Shown here in pieces: positions 1 to 8,183 of a DNA stretch of 12,058 nucleotides; positions within the stretch are counted from its first letter, which is position 1; each line of letters opens with the position of its first letter. The stretch is from Gonium pectorale (Eukaryota; Chlorophyta; Chlorophyceae; Chlamydomonadales; Volvocaceae): positions 1,387,212 to 1,399,269 of the forward strand of contig LSYV01000016.1 of NCBI GenBank assembly GCA_001584585.1. The letters run 5' to 3'. The notes beneath the pieces were generated by a model. The model was given only the letters and a program-made list of their open reading frames with translations, was not told the origin of the DNA and ran no database searches. Position numbers and translations under genes: made by a program.

Positions 1-528
1 GACAGTGAGGGTGGTGTCGAAGTAGCGCCTGGTGGCGACTTGGGCCGACACCGGGAAGGAGCGCGGCACAGTGTGATGGCGCCGCAGCAGCACTGTAGCC
101 TCGCCCGGGCGAGTGGCCAGGACGTCGTGGACCTGAGCGGCCACGGGCGACGAGCTAAGCTGATAGGTGTCCCGCAGCCACGCGAGCGCGGCAGGGCAGT
201 CGCCAAGGCGCAGCCCAGGGTCCAGCCCCGTGACGGTGGCCTCACAGCCCGTGGTGTCGAGGGTGCGCAGCCCCGCAACCAGGACGGTGTCCGGCGCGAG
301 GCCCCCGAACGCCGGCGCGCACCGGCCCGAGGTCCAGGGCGACAGGCGGCAGCCCGCCGCGGAAGGTGCGGAGGGCCCCGACCGCGACCCACACCAACAC
401 CTCGAAGCCGAGCGCTGCCCCCGCAGCCAGCGGTTCCCCCGCGCGCTGAAGCGGCTTGCAGCCACCAAGGCGGACGGTCTGCTCGGCTGCCTTCGAGGGG
501 CGTGTGCACCAGAAGTGCACAGGAGGGT
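1..528 (-). CDS. Unidentified partial exon, minus strand, runs off the left edge
   Basis: The minus frame whose last codon is bases 3-1 is open from 528 down to the window edge (176 codons) and contains no Met, so it would be an internal or 3' exon, not a complete gene. The part read from about 310 down to 1 looks most like protein. It includes LAPDTVLVAGLRTLDTTGCE and LRDTYQLSSS, ends in RRYFDTTLTV at the edge, and has mostly G or C in third positions. From about 480 to 310 the same frame becomes Ser/Arg/Cys-rich, while the neighbouring minus frame reads more naturally (LGFEVLVWVAVGALRTF). This suggests either a frame change near the five-C run at 302-306 or an exon boundary in this interval. 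Possible acceptor AGs lie near 446-452 on the minus strand. I recognise no family; the LxxLxxxGC spacing faintly recalls leucine-rich repeats but is not enough for a call. Confidence 0.4.
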
Positions 529-561
529 CTATGTAGGGTCGCATTTTACGTATTGACATGA

Positions 562-633
562 GGGAGTTCGGTCTAGTGGTATGATTCTCGCTTCGGGTGC
601 GAGAGGTCGTGGGTTCGATTCCCGCAACTCCCC
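562..633 (+). tRNA. tRNA-Pro (anticodon CGG), with C8
   Basis: The 72-nt sequence folds as a full cloverleaf. The acceptor stem is GGGAGTT with AACTCCC, the D arm is GTCT-A-GTGGTA-TGAT, and the anticodon stem is CTCGC with GCGAG around the loop TTCGGGT, giving anticodon CGG. The T arm GTGGG/CCCGC (one U-G pair) closes the loop TTCGATT, and the discriminator is C73. There is no intron and no encoded CCA, as in eukaryotic nuclear genes. The internal B box (GGTTCGATTCC) is intact at 612-622. The A box is altered because position 8 is C (base 569) instead of the nearly invariant T. No run of four T follows until 1005-1008, so a normal pol III terminator is missing. It may be a working tRNA gene with an odd terminator, or a recent tRNA pseudogene or SINE head. 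Identity as tRNA-Pro-derived is secure; function is less so. Confidence 0.88.
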
Positions 634-1566
634 TATTATGCCCATCTGGAGGTCGCAGTGTACCAAGGGCAGGCTTACGGGGTCCCGCCAGTCGGTTCCC
701 GGCCTGCGGCACCCCGTAACTTGATATTGGGGACGCACCTACTCGGCAGGAGGGCACCCACGCCTCCCATAGCCTGCCAGTCCAAACTGGGTTGCTGCCA
801 TGCTTACACAGGACCGGGGCCCATCGTCCTTGCAACCTCGATGCAGGGACCGTGCAGTGGGTGTAGCAACCCGCACTGTGGCGCTAAGCTCTGCCCAATC
901 TAGCGCAAGAGGGCGCAAGGCACGTCAAATGGCTGGGCCCTCCGCAACTGCCCTGCCCGGCACGTCTGTTCTCGGGGCAAAGTGAAACAGGGCGGGGCAC
1001 GCCATTTTGGCCCATGTTTTGGCCTCAAGCGGGAAATGAAGCCAAATAGGTGGCGCATGTAGGCCTTCTCGCCGGGGATACGAAAACGGCAGGGGAACAA
1101 GGCGCCCTGGGGCGTCATGTGTCCCAAAGAGCATTCTCTGCGAATACGAATGCAACATGTCGAGCACCATCACTGATGCGCACTGTGACTCTCGCACTCG
1201 GCGATGGTGAGCCGTTCACATCTGTCCAAGCCGGGACGCTTCGTAGCACGCATGTAATAATGGATTCTGCAACTAGTACTTGATGAAGCATAGATGGCCA
1301 AGAGTAGCCGGAGCAAGGTGCGAGCCGCATGTCAAAATTGTACATGTGCATCTCTCCAAGCAAGCATTTTATACCAGCAAACTCAGCATGTGGCGCGGTG
1401 ACAAAACGGCGGTTAAGGCGATCGAAACCGGCGCGACCGAACAGCAGACTGACAGCCGCAGTGTTACCGTCCAGGTCTGCGTTCTAAACAATACATTTTC
1501 AAATTGTTTCTTGTGCGTTGCTGAAATCTGATACAATGGGCAAGTCCGCACCGGGCAGCCCAAAGC
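634..1566. other. Intergenic stretch without a supported gene
   Basis: Open frames here are short, overlap on both strands and show no domain, no coherent splice structure and no consistent third-position bias. Contents worth recording are the hairpin at 675-719, a TTACA (TGTAA on the minus strand) at 804-808 that could be a minus-strand polyadenylation signal, and a TGTAA on the plus strand near 1254. From about 1240 to 1550 the base composition is more AT-rich than in the neighbouring blocks. I see nothing else in it. Confidence 0.5.
675..719. repeat. Inverted repeat, possible hairpin
   Basis: TTACGGGGT at 675-683 is the exact reverse complement of ACCCCGTAA at 711-719. Inside the loop CCGC (685-688) can pair with GCGG (706-709). 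GCAGGC (669-674) can alternatively pair with GCCTGC (702-707). The element lies 42 nt downstream of the tRNA gene. It could be a structured pol III read-through tail or a remnant of a small transposable element; the sequence does not decide. Confidence 0.4.
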
Positions 1567-1599
1567 TTGCTTGTCAGCACACCCCAACGCTCAGATATG

Positions 1600-2340
1600 T
1601 ATTTGCTACTCACGCCTTGCGCCAGCCAGCACAGCAAATGTAGCCTGGACCCCGCCCGAGCCGCCGGTTCATGCAAACGTCCTGCTGCAGCTGGCCGCCC
1701 TGCCTTTGTCCCGCCTTTCACCCAACAACTTTGCGCGCTCTCCACACGGCCGTCCGGAACCATGTGGTTCGCGAGTATGCTGCCACCAGTCGATGGCATG
1801 CCATCCTCTCAGAAGCATCGTGCCCCGCCGGCATCCTCCATCTCTCAACAGCCACCAGCAATACTTTCCATGGTGACGACGACGTCGCTGAGCCGCCCTC
1901 GTTCCCGGCTGTGGGGGCCCTCACGCGCCGCTGCTCCCCCATGGGGCAGCGGGTTCGATCGGCCGCGCATCGTCGCCGCCCAAGACTGGAACTACTCCAC
2001 GGCACTCTCCCGGACTACTGTCGCCAGCTCATGTCTTCGTTGTGATGCGGGTTGAGGGGGAGCACCGCTGAGGCAACGTTGAGGCTAGTTTGGGCATCTC
2101 CGCTGCGCTAGCCGGCGGCCAACGCACGGCGGCGAGCCCTCCCACGACGCCAGCTGGCGCCATCGACCGGCGGTGGCGCGCCGCCTATGTGCCAGCCTCG
2201 CTCCAATTCCCCTACTCGCGTCGTCTGCAAACCTGCCTTCACGGATGAGATCGCCCAGACCTCTCCAGACGTCCACCTCGGTCTTCCTGGGCTGGCGGCT
2301 TTCCGGCAACACAACGGTGCGTCTCGCAACCTTGACGGTT
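1600..2340 (+). pseudogene. Possible decayed coding tract
   Basis: All three plus frames carry protein-like pieces that do not join into one gene. One frame (1671-2045) is open for 124 codons and includes ALHTAVRNHVVREYAATSRW and LELLHGTLPDYCRQL, ending at TGA 2043-2045. A second frame gives AIDRRWRAAYVPASLQF at about 2160-2210 and then stops. A third reads KPAFTDEIAQTSPDVHLGL at about 2229-2285 and stops soon after. Codons rare in GC-rich algal genes (CTA, TCA, ACA, AGA) are frequent, and I could not find donors and acceptors that link the pieces. A degraded transposable-element or gene remnant would fit, but no diagnostic motif such as a transposase triad or reverse transcriptase core is visible. 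The minus strand has an FADD string near 2225, which I treat as chance. Confidence 0.22.
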
Positions 2341-3430
2341 AGTTATTGGGGCAAGCACCACGCTCCACCATACCCGGGGACCCTGTGCGGCAGCAGGGGG
2401 CCTGCCAAGCTGCCACGCTGGTACAACGGGGAGGCCTAGGGGCTGCCAGCGGGGGTGGCCCTGCCCGCCAGCACGGCCTCCCTATCTATGGGCAGTCCTG
2501 GTAGTGTGCTACCCTCGGGCGCCTATCGCTGGCGGAGTCGTGCCATAGTAAGTATGGGCCCACCAAGCACAAGGAGGTCTATGGCGGCTTGCCGCGGCGG
2601 CCACGGCTGGGCCACTTGTCCTGCTTGACAGGTCTTTCGCTCTGCTCACGTGACACGACGACTGCCGTACTGAGCATGCACCCTGGATGCACATGCGCTT
2701 TGATCTTGCGAGGGTCTAGACGGAGGGGGGAGGGGGGCACCCGCTTTGTTGCCTCACAGGTTCGCGCAGACTGTATGGCACGACTGCATGCGGCCCCCCC
2801 CCGCCCACCAACTTGGAACAGCGCCACGCCGCGCCACACTCGCATGCGTCGGCAACTCGGAACCACTTGGAAGGCGGTGCGCGCGGCACAGCGCGTGTCG
2901 CGATCAACTCACCCATCCAACCCGGTGCCAGCAGGCCGTCCCCGCCCGCAGCAATAACTGGATGGGATCTCTGGCAACCCATGTCGACAACCCGTGCCTG
3001 AGCTGACCGTGCGTGGCCGTGCACCGCGTGCTCCGTCCGCACGTGTTCTCCCTTTTATTTGGCTCAATGGCTCTACTTGGATCGTACGCTAGGGGCAGTA
3101 GGGGGCAGCAGGCCCGCATGCGCACGCACAGCGCGGGGCCGTTTCATTCGCCACCTGCCCGGCGGCCAGCCCTACCTACCTACCCGGATAACTGGCACGT
3201 AGCTGCACCGTAACTGAGGACTCATGGATGAATGAGCTTCCAGCTTGTGGGAGTTGGGAGGATGTATGCGGGCCCCGTTGTCGCTTCATCGCACCGGACA
3301 GCTAGACGGTACTGCGGCCGGTACCTACCTCCGGCTCCCCAACAGAGGCGACAAACAGGTAAACGTCTGGGTAGTGTATTGAGGAATTTCTGTGCGGTGA
3401 ATCCTCTTTGGTCCTGGTTATTGGCATAGA
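2341..3430. other. Non-coding region upstream of the CCCH-vWA gene
   Basis: No convincing exon was found on either strand. The stretch contains a G-rich block at about 2720-2740 (GGAGGGGGGAGGGGGG), a nine-C run at 2794-2802 and a CCTACCTACCTACCC repeat at 3171-3185. The part nearest the downstream gene may hold its promoter. I see no clear TATA box. No ATG occurs between 3269 and the proposed start at 3524. Confidence 0.4.
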
Positions 3431-3439
3431 TCGCACACC

Positions 3440-3523
3440 GACCTACCTACCCGCAGCGCGTGCAGCAGCAGCAGTTGCAGTCGCCTCTCTCTCGAGCATC
3501 GGCTGCTGTGTAGCCTGAATAAG
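3440..3523 (+). promoter_or_regulatory. Likely 5' UTR of the CCCH-vWA gene
   Basis: The sequence before ATG 3524 is free of upstream ATGs back to 3269. It contains a CAG/CAA-rich part (about 3465-3480) and a pyrimidine-rich part (TCGCCTCTCTCTCG, about 3481-3494), as is common in algal leaders. The transcription start is not visible, and no TATA-like element stands out at a suitable distance. Confidence 0.3.
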
Positions 3524-6500
3524 ATGGCGAGGATGGAGCCCAAGCAAAAGGTGAGACGGGGGCCGCGTACGTGTGCCACCTACTCAACACAACTAGCCAC
3601 AAATGCAAAACAACAGCGAGCGATGCGAGCGATGCCTTCAGCCTTCTCATAGCTATGAGCAAGGCCGTTCGACTCTCTAAGCGCAGCTGCCCAGGCCCGC
3701 ACGTCGTCCGGTCGAGCTAGGAAAGCCAGGTTCCCTGCTCTATCCCCATCAACCAGGGTAGTACCCATCCAGGCACTAGTTGCCTGTAGCCACACGCACG
3801 CAGCATCGAACGACCCCCCGCACATGGGCGCCTAGCCTAGCCTAGCCTAGCCCTGCCTCCGTCTGCTGCCGATACTGGATGCGATACTGGGTATGTGCTG
3901 CGCCCCGCAGGCCTGCCCATGGTTCCAGAAGGGGAGCTGCAAGAAGGGCGCCGGGTGCCCCGATCTGCACGGGGGCATGCCCGCCGCGGCCTACGTGGCG
4001 GCCGTCTCCAGCGGCAAAATGATAGCGGCGGCGACGTCGCCGGGGCCCAGCATCCCGGCGACCCCTCCGCGCCCCCCGCCGGCGTCGGTACAGGGCTCCG
4101 CCGCCCGGCCCGCGTCGGCTCAGAGGGGGCCCCGTGGGGGCGGCGGCGGCGGCGGCTGCAACGGCGCCAGCGGCATTGGCGGCGGCGGGGCTCACCAGCG
4201 GCCCGCCTCTGCCGGGCGCAGGCCGTGGTCGTCGCAGCACCGCGACGGCGGCGGCAACGGCGGCAGCAACGCCAGCGGCGGCGCCCCCGCCGGCGGTGCC
4301 CTGATGAGGCTGCCGCTGGGGTCGGGCGCTGGCGCGGCTAGGTCGCTGGGGCCGGCGTTCAGTGCCGCCGCGCCCGGCGCCCTTGTTGCTGCAAATGGCA
4401 GCATAGTGAGCTCCCTGGAGAAGCGGACGTTTGGCGTCAACCTGGGCCGCGGCAGCTCGGCGGTGGTGCAGGTGGGCCCGGGGTGCATGCGTGGACGCTG
4501 ATAGTCTCAGCTGACCTGGCTGGGAGCTTCGTTATGTGAGGTTCGTTAAGTCAGGTTTGTTATCGGGGTTTCGTTTCCATGTGTCGGTCCGTGCATAACC
4601 AGCCGGGCGCGCGGCCGCCGGTGCCGCCCGCCGGTCACAGGAAGGGGTGTGTGTGGGCCTGTGCCATTTCTGCGCCCTTCTTCGCCTCTCATCTGTAACC
4701 TTTCCACAGACAACAAATGTGCGGGGCTGCATGACTGCTTGCAAACGTGCGTAAAGCAAGGTGTTGGGTAGGTAGGGGATGCTTGTCGTGCGCAGATGGC
4801 TGGAGGTAGTGAGGAGTGCGCCGCGACGACCTCATACGGATACCCATTCTTGTCACACCTTTGTCTGCGTGTATGTACGGCATGTATGTATGGGTGTACG
4901 GCAGGTGCAGCAGGCGCTGGTCACGAGCAAGCCGCCCCTGGTGGTGCACGCCTACTTCCTCATCGACGCGTCCGGCAGGTGGGTGCGTACGTGCGCAGGC
5001 GCACGCGTCGGGGTGGGCGACTGGGCGCGTCCGCCGAGAGGCGGGTGTATACATGTATGCAGGCGGCCAGGTAACCGTCCACGCGTCCTGCAGTCACATG
5101 GGCGGGCGTGCATACGTGCACCCGTCCACAGCGAGGGGTGGACGGACCCGCCGTGCGCCGTTCAGCGGGCCACGGGCACAAGCCGTGTAGGGCTACGCCA
5201 GCTGCGCCGCCGGCAGCGTAGTCCAGCCGCCGGGTCGCATTAGTGGGTAGATTGCAGGGCCGCTGCTGCTTGGGCCCTGCTGGTGGCTATGTTGCTTGGG
5301 GCCGGGCACTGGCGGCCCGAATAAATAGGAATAAATGGCGTCGCCCCGCCATCCGCGGCCCCCTTACTAGCTACCTACCCCCTTCTGCATTGATCGCTCT
5401 ATATCCCCTCCCGTACGCTCGTACACAATCAACATGCACGCAAATGCGCGCAGCATGAGCGGTGAACGCATGAACGCTACGCTGGAACACGTGAACCACA
5501 TGTGTCGCGACGTGCTGGAGCCGAACGACCTGGTCACCGTGTGGCTCTTCTCCGCCGAGCTCAAGCTGGAGCAGCTGTACTACAAGACGCGCGCGGGCGC
5601 CATCTCGCCGGACGCCCTGCAGGCGCGCGTCAAGGCGGGCGGCTGCACCATGCTGTACGACAACACCGCGCGCGCGATTGAGTGCATGGCCAAGTGCGTT
5701 GCGTTGCGTGGGGTTGATGGGCGGGCGGGCGGGCGGGCGCATGGACGGCACGCAGCAGGCGGTGGCCGGGCGCACGGCGGACGGAGTGCCCCACCCCGCC
5801 CGGCCCCGCTGATGGGCGGGCTCGTAAGCAGGCTCGTGGGCGGGCTCGTGGGCGGCTCGTGGGCGGGCTTGTGGGCGGCAGCTCGCGGTGACCTGGCGCG
5901 GGACTGCCGGAGTATGATAGTAACAGTACCCCTAGTGCGGGAGATCGATTGACGTGAGCGTAGCAGGGCGCAATCAATGCAGGACAATGGGATGGCGCGG
6001 GCTGCGGTCGGGGGGGGGGGACCACTGCAGCCGGGCTCCCCTGCCGTGCCAAGTGGGCGTCAACAGCAGGTGGTTGGGCGGCGCGGGACGGGCGCAGTGC
6101 GCTACCGGCAGTGCGGGCGATGGATCTCTTTGCGCGCGCGTCGTAAGATGCACTGCAGGGCGTTAGGCGTAAGCGCGCGATGGCACCGATAGCAGGCAGC
6201 AGGGGCGGGCGGGGCACGGGAGGCGGGGCACGGGAGGCGGGGCGCCTCTGCAGGACAAGATACGTGCCGCTCTCCTTGCGCCCCCTGCCCGCGAGCTAGA
6301 CGATCAGAAGAGCCCGTGCGGTGCCCTCCCGTGCCTCGCTCGTCTATCCCTTGTAAGGTCCCGTGAATAGGCTCCAACAACCCATCAACCAATTGCTAGC
6401 AATCAACCGTACCAACTGACTAACTGCAAGCCAACCGCCGCCGGTAATAACGTCCAGGGACGGCGACGTGAGAGACGCGCGCGGCAACACAATCCTGCGC

Positions 6501-7813
6501 AACCTGGTGGTGTTCACGGACGGCGCGGACAACAAGTCGGCCGAGGGCGGCCTGGCCGCCATGGTGGCGCGGGTGCGCGCGCCGGGCGTCGCCAACTTCC
6601 ACTTCACCTGCCTGGCCGTGGGCAAGGAGGCGGCTGAGGAGGGCGACAAGCTGCGGGAGGCGCTCAAGGGCTGCCGCCACGCCAAGGTGTGTGACCGTGC
6701 CCGTGCATCCGTGCCTTCTTGTATCCGACCCGGCGCTGTGTGTGTAACCTGTAGCCGCCGCCTGCCACTCGCCGACTGCTCATGGTGGATGGGTTTGTTT
6801 GCTGGCCCGTCAATCTGCGGAGGTGCCCAGGTCCGTGCGTGTGTGTAATCCGTTGGACACGCGCTCGCAGTCGTACTGCCACACGTCACATACGGTACAC
6901 GCAGGTGATCATGACGGCCACGGCCAGCAAGGAGGACATCGCCGGGGCGTTCGGGAAGGCGCAGGCCTGCCTGCGGGCGGCAAAGACGGTGCTGGTGGAG
7001 CAGCTGCAGGTGGGGCGTGTGGACGCGTATCGGGCCTGGCAGTTGACTGGTGTCGTTCGTGTGGGCGCGCGGGGCTGGCGGGCAGCAGATGGGCCGCGGT
7101 TGTGTGGGGGCGGGTGTGGTTTGCAGCGTCGTCGCGGGAGCGGCGTCGTGAGCGTCGCCTAGTGTGGTGGAGTACGCGTGCACCGCGGCGCAGCGGCCAC
7201 GGGCCATGGCGCGTTGTCTGGGGGCGGGGGCGGGGGGCGCTGGCGGACGGCCGGAGGCGTGGCTGGGGTGCTATCCGACGCGGCGCACGCGGGCGCCAGC
7301 GGAAGCGCACAGTGCGTTGCGAGGGGCTGACGGGGGGACGGGTCGGTTTGAGCTGCAGTCGGCAGCGGGCACCCGGAACCAGCAGTCGGTCAGGCGCGGA
7401 CACATAAATGTAGGTCAGAGCCCCCCGCGGAGCTGGTTACGTCATGCTCGTGGGATGGAGAACTGTGACGGAGTGCATGCGTGCAGACGTCACCCCGCCC
7501 ACTGCGTGCCGTATCGTGCGTGCCGTACCCCGGCTGCCCGTGTCTGTGCGCTTCCTCACGGCCTGCCATCCTGCTCTCCCGCTTCCCCGCTCGCCTGCGG
7601 GCTCCACCCAAATGAACGCAGATCCAGTGCCGCAGCAGCAACCCGGCCGAGTCGGTCCTGGGCCGGGCGCTCGTGAGCGGCGTCGCTGGGCTGACGCTGG
7701 GCAGCGGCGGCAGCGGCGGCGCTATCATGATGAGCGCCGCGAGCAGTGGCGGCGGCGGCCGCGCCTCGCGCTCTGCCACTCCTTCCCGCGGCAGGAGCAG
7801 GACGCGGTCCTGA
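3524..7813 (+). CDS. CCCH zinc finger plus vWA domain protein (7 exons, 475 aa)
   Basis: Proposed coding exons are 3524-3550, 3911-4471, 4905-4978, 5454-5693, 6458-6686, 6905-7009 and 7622-7813 (TGA 7811-7813). They total 1428 nt, all introns are GT-AG, and all phases match. The start ATG has a good context (AAGATGGCG). Exon 1 encodes only MARMEPKQK. Residues 11-29 form a CCCH finger, C11-x7-C19-x5-C25-x3-H29, of the type that usually binds RNA. Residues of about 35-185 are a Gly/Ala/Pro/Ser linker with a seven-Gly run. Residues of about 206-405 form a vWA domain with a complete MIDAS: D217-A-S219-G-S221, T286 in GGCTMLYD, and D322 in VVFTDGADNKS. Ser221 is split by intron 3. The last residues (about 460-475) are Arg/Ser-rich. 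No signal peptide or membrane segment is visible, so it is likely cytosolic or nuclear. Possible role: metal-dependent protein binding tethered to RNA (inference). A less likely start is ATG 3893, which would treat the acceptor before 3911 as coding. Confidence 0.85.
3831..3850 (+). repeat. Four copies of CCTAG
   Basis: Four perfect tandem copies of CCTAG lie in intron 1 of the CCCH-vWA gene, 60 bases before its acceptor. They place an in-frame TAG at 3848-3850 ahead of the alternative start ATG at 3893. Confidence 0.85.
5719..5740 (+). repeat. GGGC tandem repeat with G-quadruplex potential
   Basis: Five GGGC units lie in intron 4 of the CCCH-vWA gene, starting 25 bases after the GTGCGT donor at 5694. 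Four or more GGG tracts with one-base spacers meet the usual sequence rule for a G-quadruplex in the transcript. Confidence 0.75.
5814..5878 (+). repeat. Imperfect GGGCTCGTGGGC repeats
   Basis: A run of four to five degenerate units of about 12 bases built on GGGCTCGTGGGC lies in intron 4 of the CCCH-vWA gene. Units differ by small gaps and single changes (CTCGTAAGC, CTTGTGGGC). Confidence 0.65.
6010..6020 (+). repeat. Run of 11 G
   Basis: An uninterrupted G homopolymer in intron 4. It is a likely site of length variation and of sequencing or assembly error, but it is not in coding sequence. Confidence 0.9.
6211..6243 (+). repeat. 14-bp tandem repeat, about 2.4 copies
   Basis: The unit GGGGCACGGGAGGC occurs at 6211-6224 and again at 6225-6238, followed by the start of a third copy. 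It lies in intron 4 of the CCCH-vWA gene. Confidence 0.8.
6743..6848 (+). promoter_or_regulatory. Two TGTAA polyadenylation-type signals inside intron 5
   Basis: TGTAA occurs at 6743-6747 and 6844-6848 within the 218-bp intron 5 (6687-6904) of the CCCH-vWA gene. TGTAA is the usual polyadenylation signal in volvocine algae. Use of either site would yield a transcript ending after exon 5, encoding a protein cut shortly after the MIDAS aspartate strand and lacking the Arg/Ser tail. Whether they are used cannot be told from sequence. Confidence 0.3.
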
Positions 7814-8163
7814 TGCAGAAGTTGTGTGAGCGGTAGCTTGGTGCAAATGGCAGGAGTTTGTGATGGCAAGAGTGCGGTAGGTAGGTGCATGCGCGCGCTC
7901 GTCTGCTCCCACACGACAGCTTTCGTGACCAGTGCCTTCCAGCCGCTTTCTCGCGCGCGGTTGGTGCCGTACAGGCAACGGCGCTCGTACACAAGGGGGC
8001 GCGCCCGGAACGGCGCCTGCTGCCCGCCGTTTAGCGTGGCTGTAGTGAGCGTACGCGCGTCCACACGGGGCCAGTCCACACAAAGGCACTGAAGAGCACG
8101 GCGCCTGTCATTTCATAGGACGAGGGAGCGGTGCGTGGGCCACGGGGAGTGCGAAGGTAGTGT

Positions 8164-8183
8164 CGCCGTACGTTCGTACGGCG
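8164..8183. repeat. Perfect 20-bp palindrome
   Basis: CGCCGTACG at 8164-8172 is followed, after TT, by its exact reverse complement CGTACGGCG at 8175-8183. In RNA it would form an 8-bp stem with a GTTC loop, about 350 nt after the stop codon of the CCCH-vWA gene and therefore possibly within its 3' UTR. As DNA it could bind a dimeric protein. Confidence 0.75.

Noticed and set aside
242..835. 197-codon minus frame crossing the tRNA gene
   Set aside because: Its middle (GIEPTTSRTRSENHTTRPNS) is only the antisense translation of the tRNA-Pro gene. Only the part left of about 480 might belong to a gene, and that is covered by the edge entry.
2085..2312. Minus frame with FADD, as in some reverse transcriptases
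   Set aside because: A four-residue match without any surrounding reverse transcriptase motifs.
7622..7836. Arg/Gln-rich frame over the last exon (NADPVPQQQPGR...)
   Set aside because: It is out of phase with exon 6905-7009. The other frame continues phase 0 and ends in a sensible stop.
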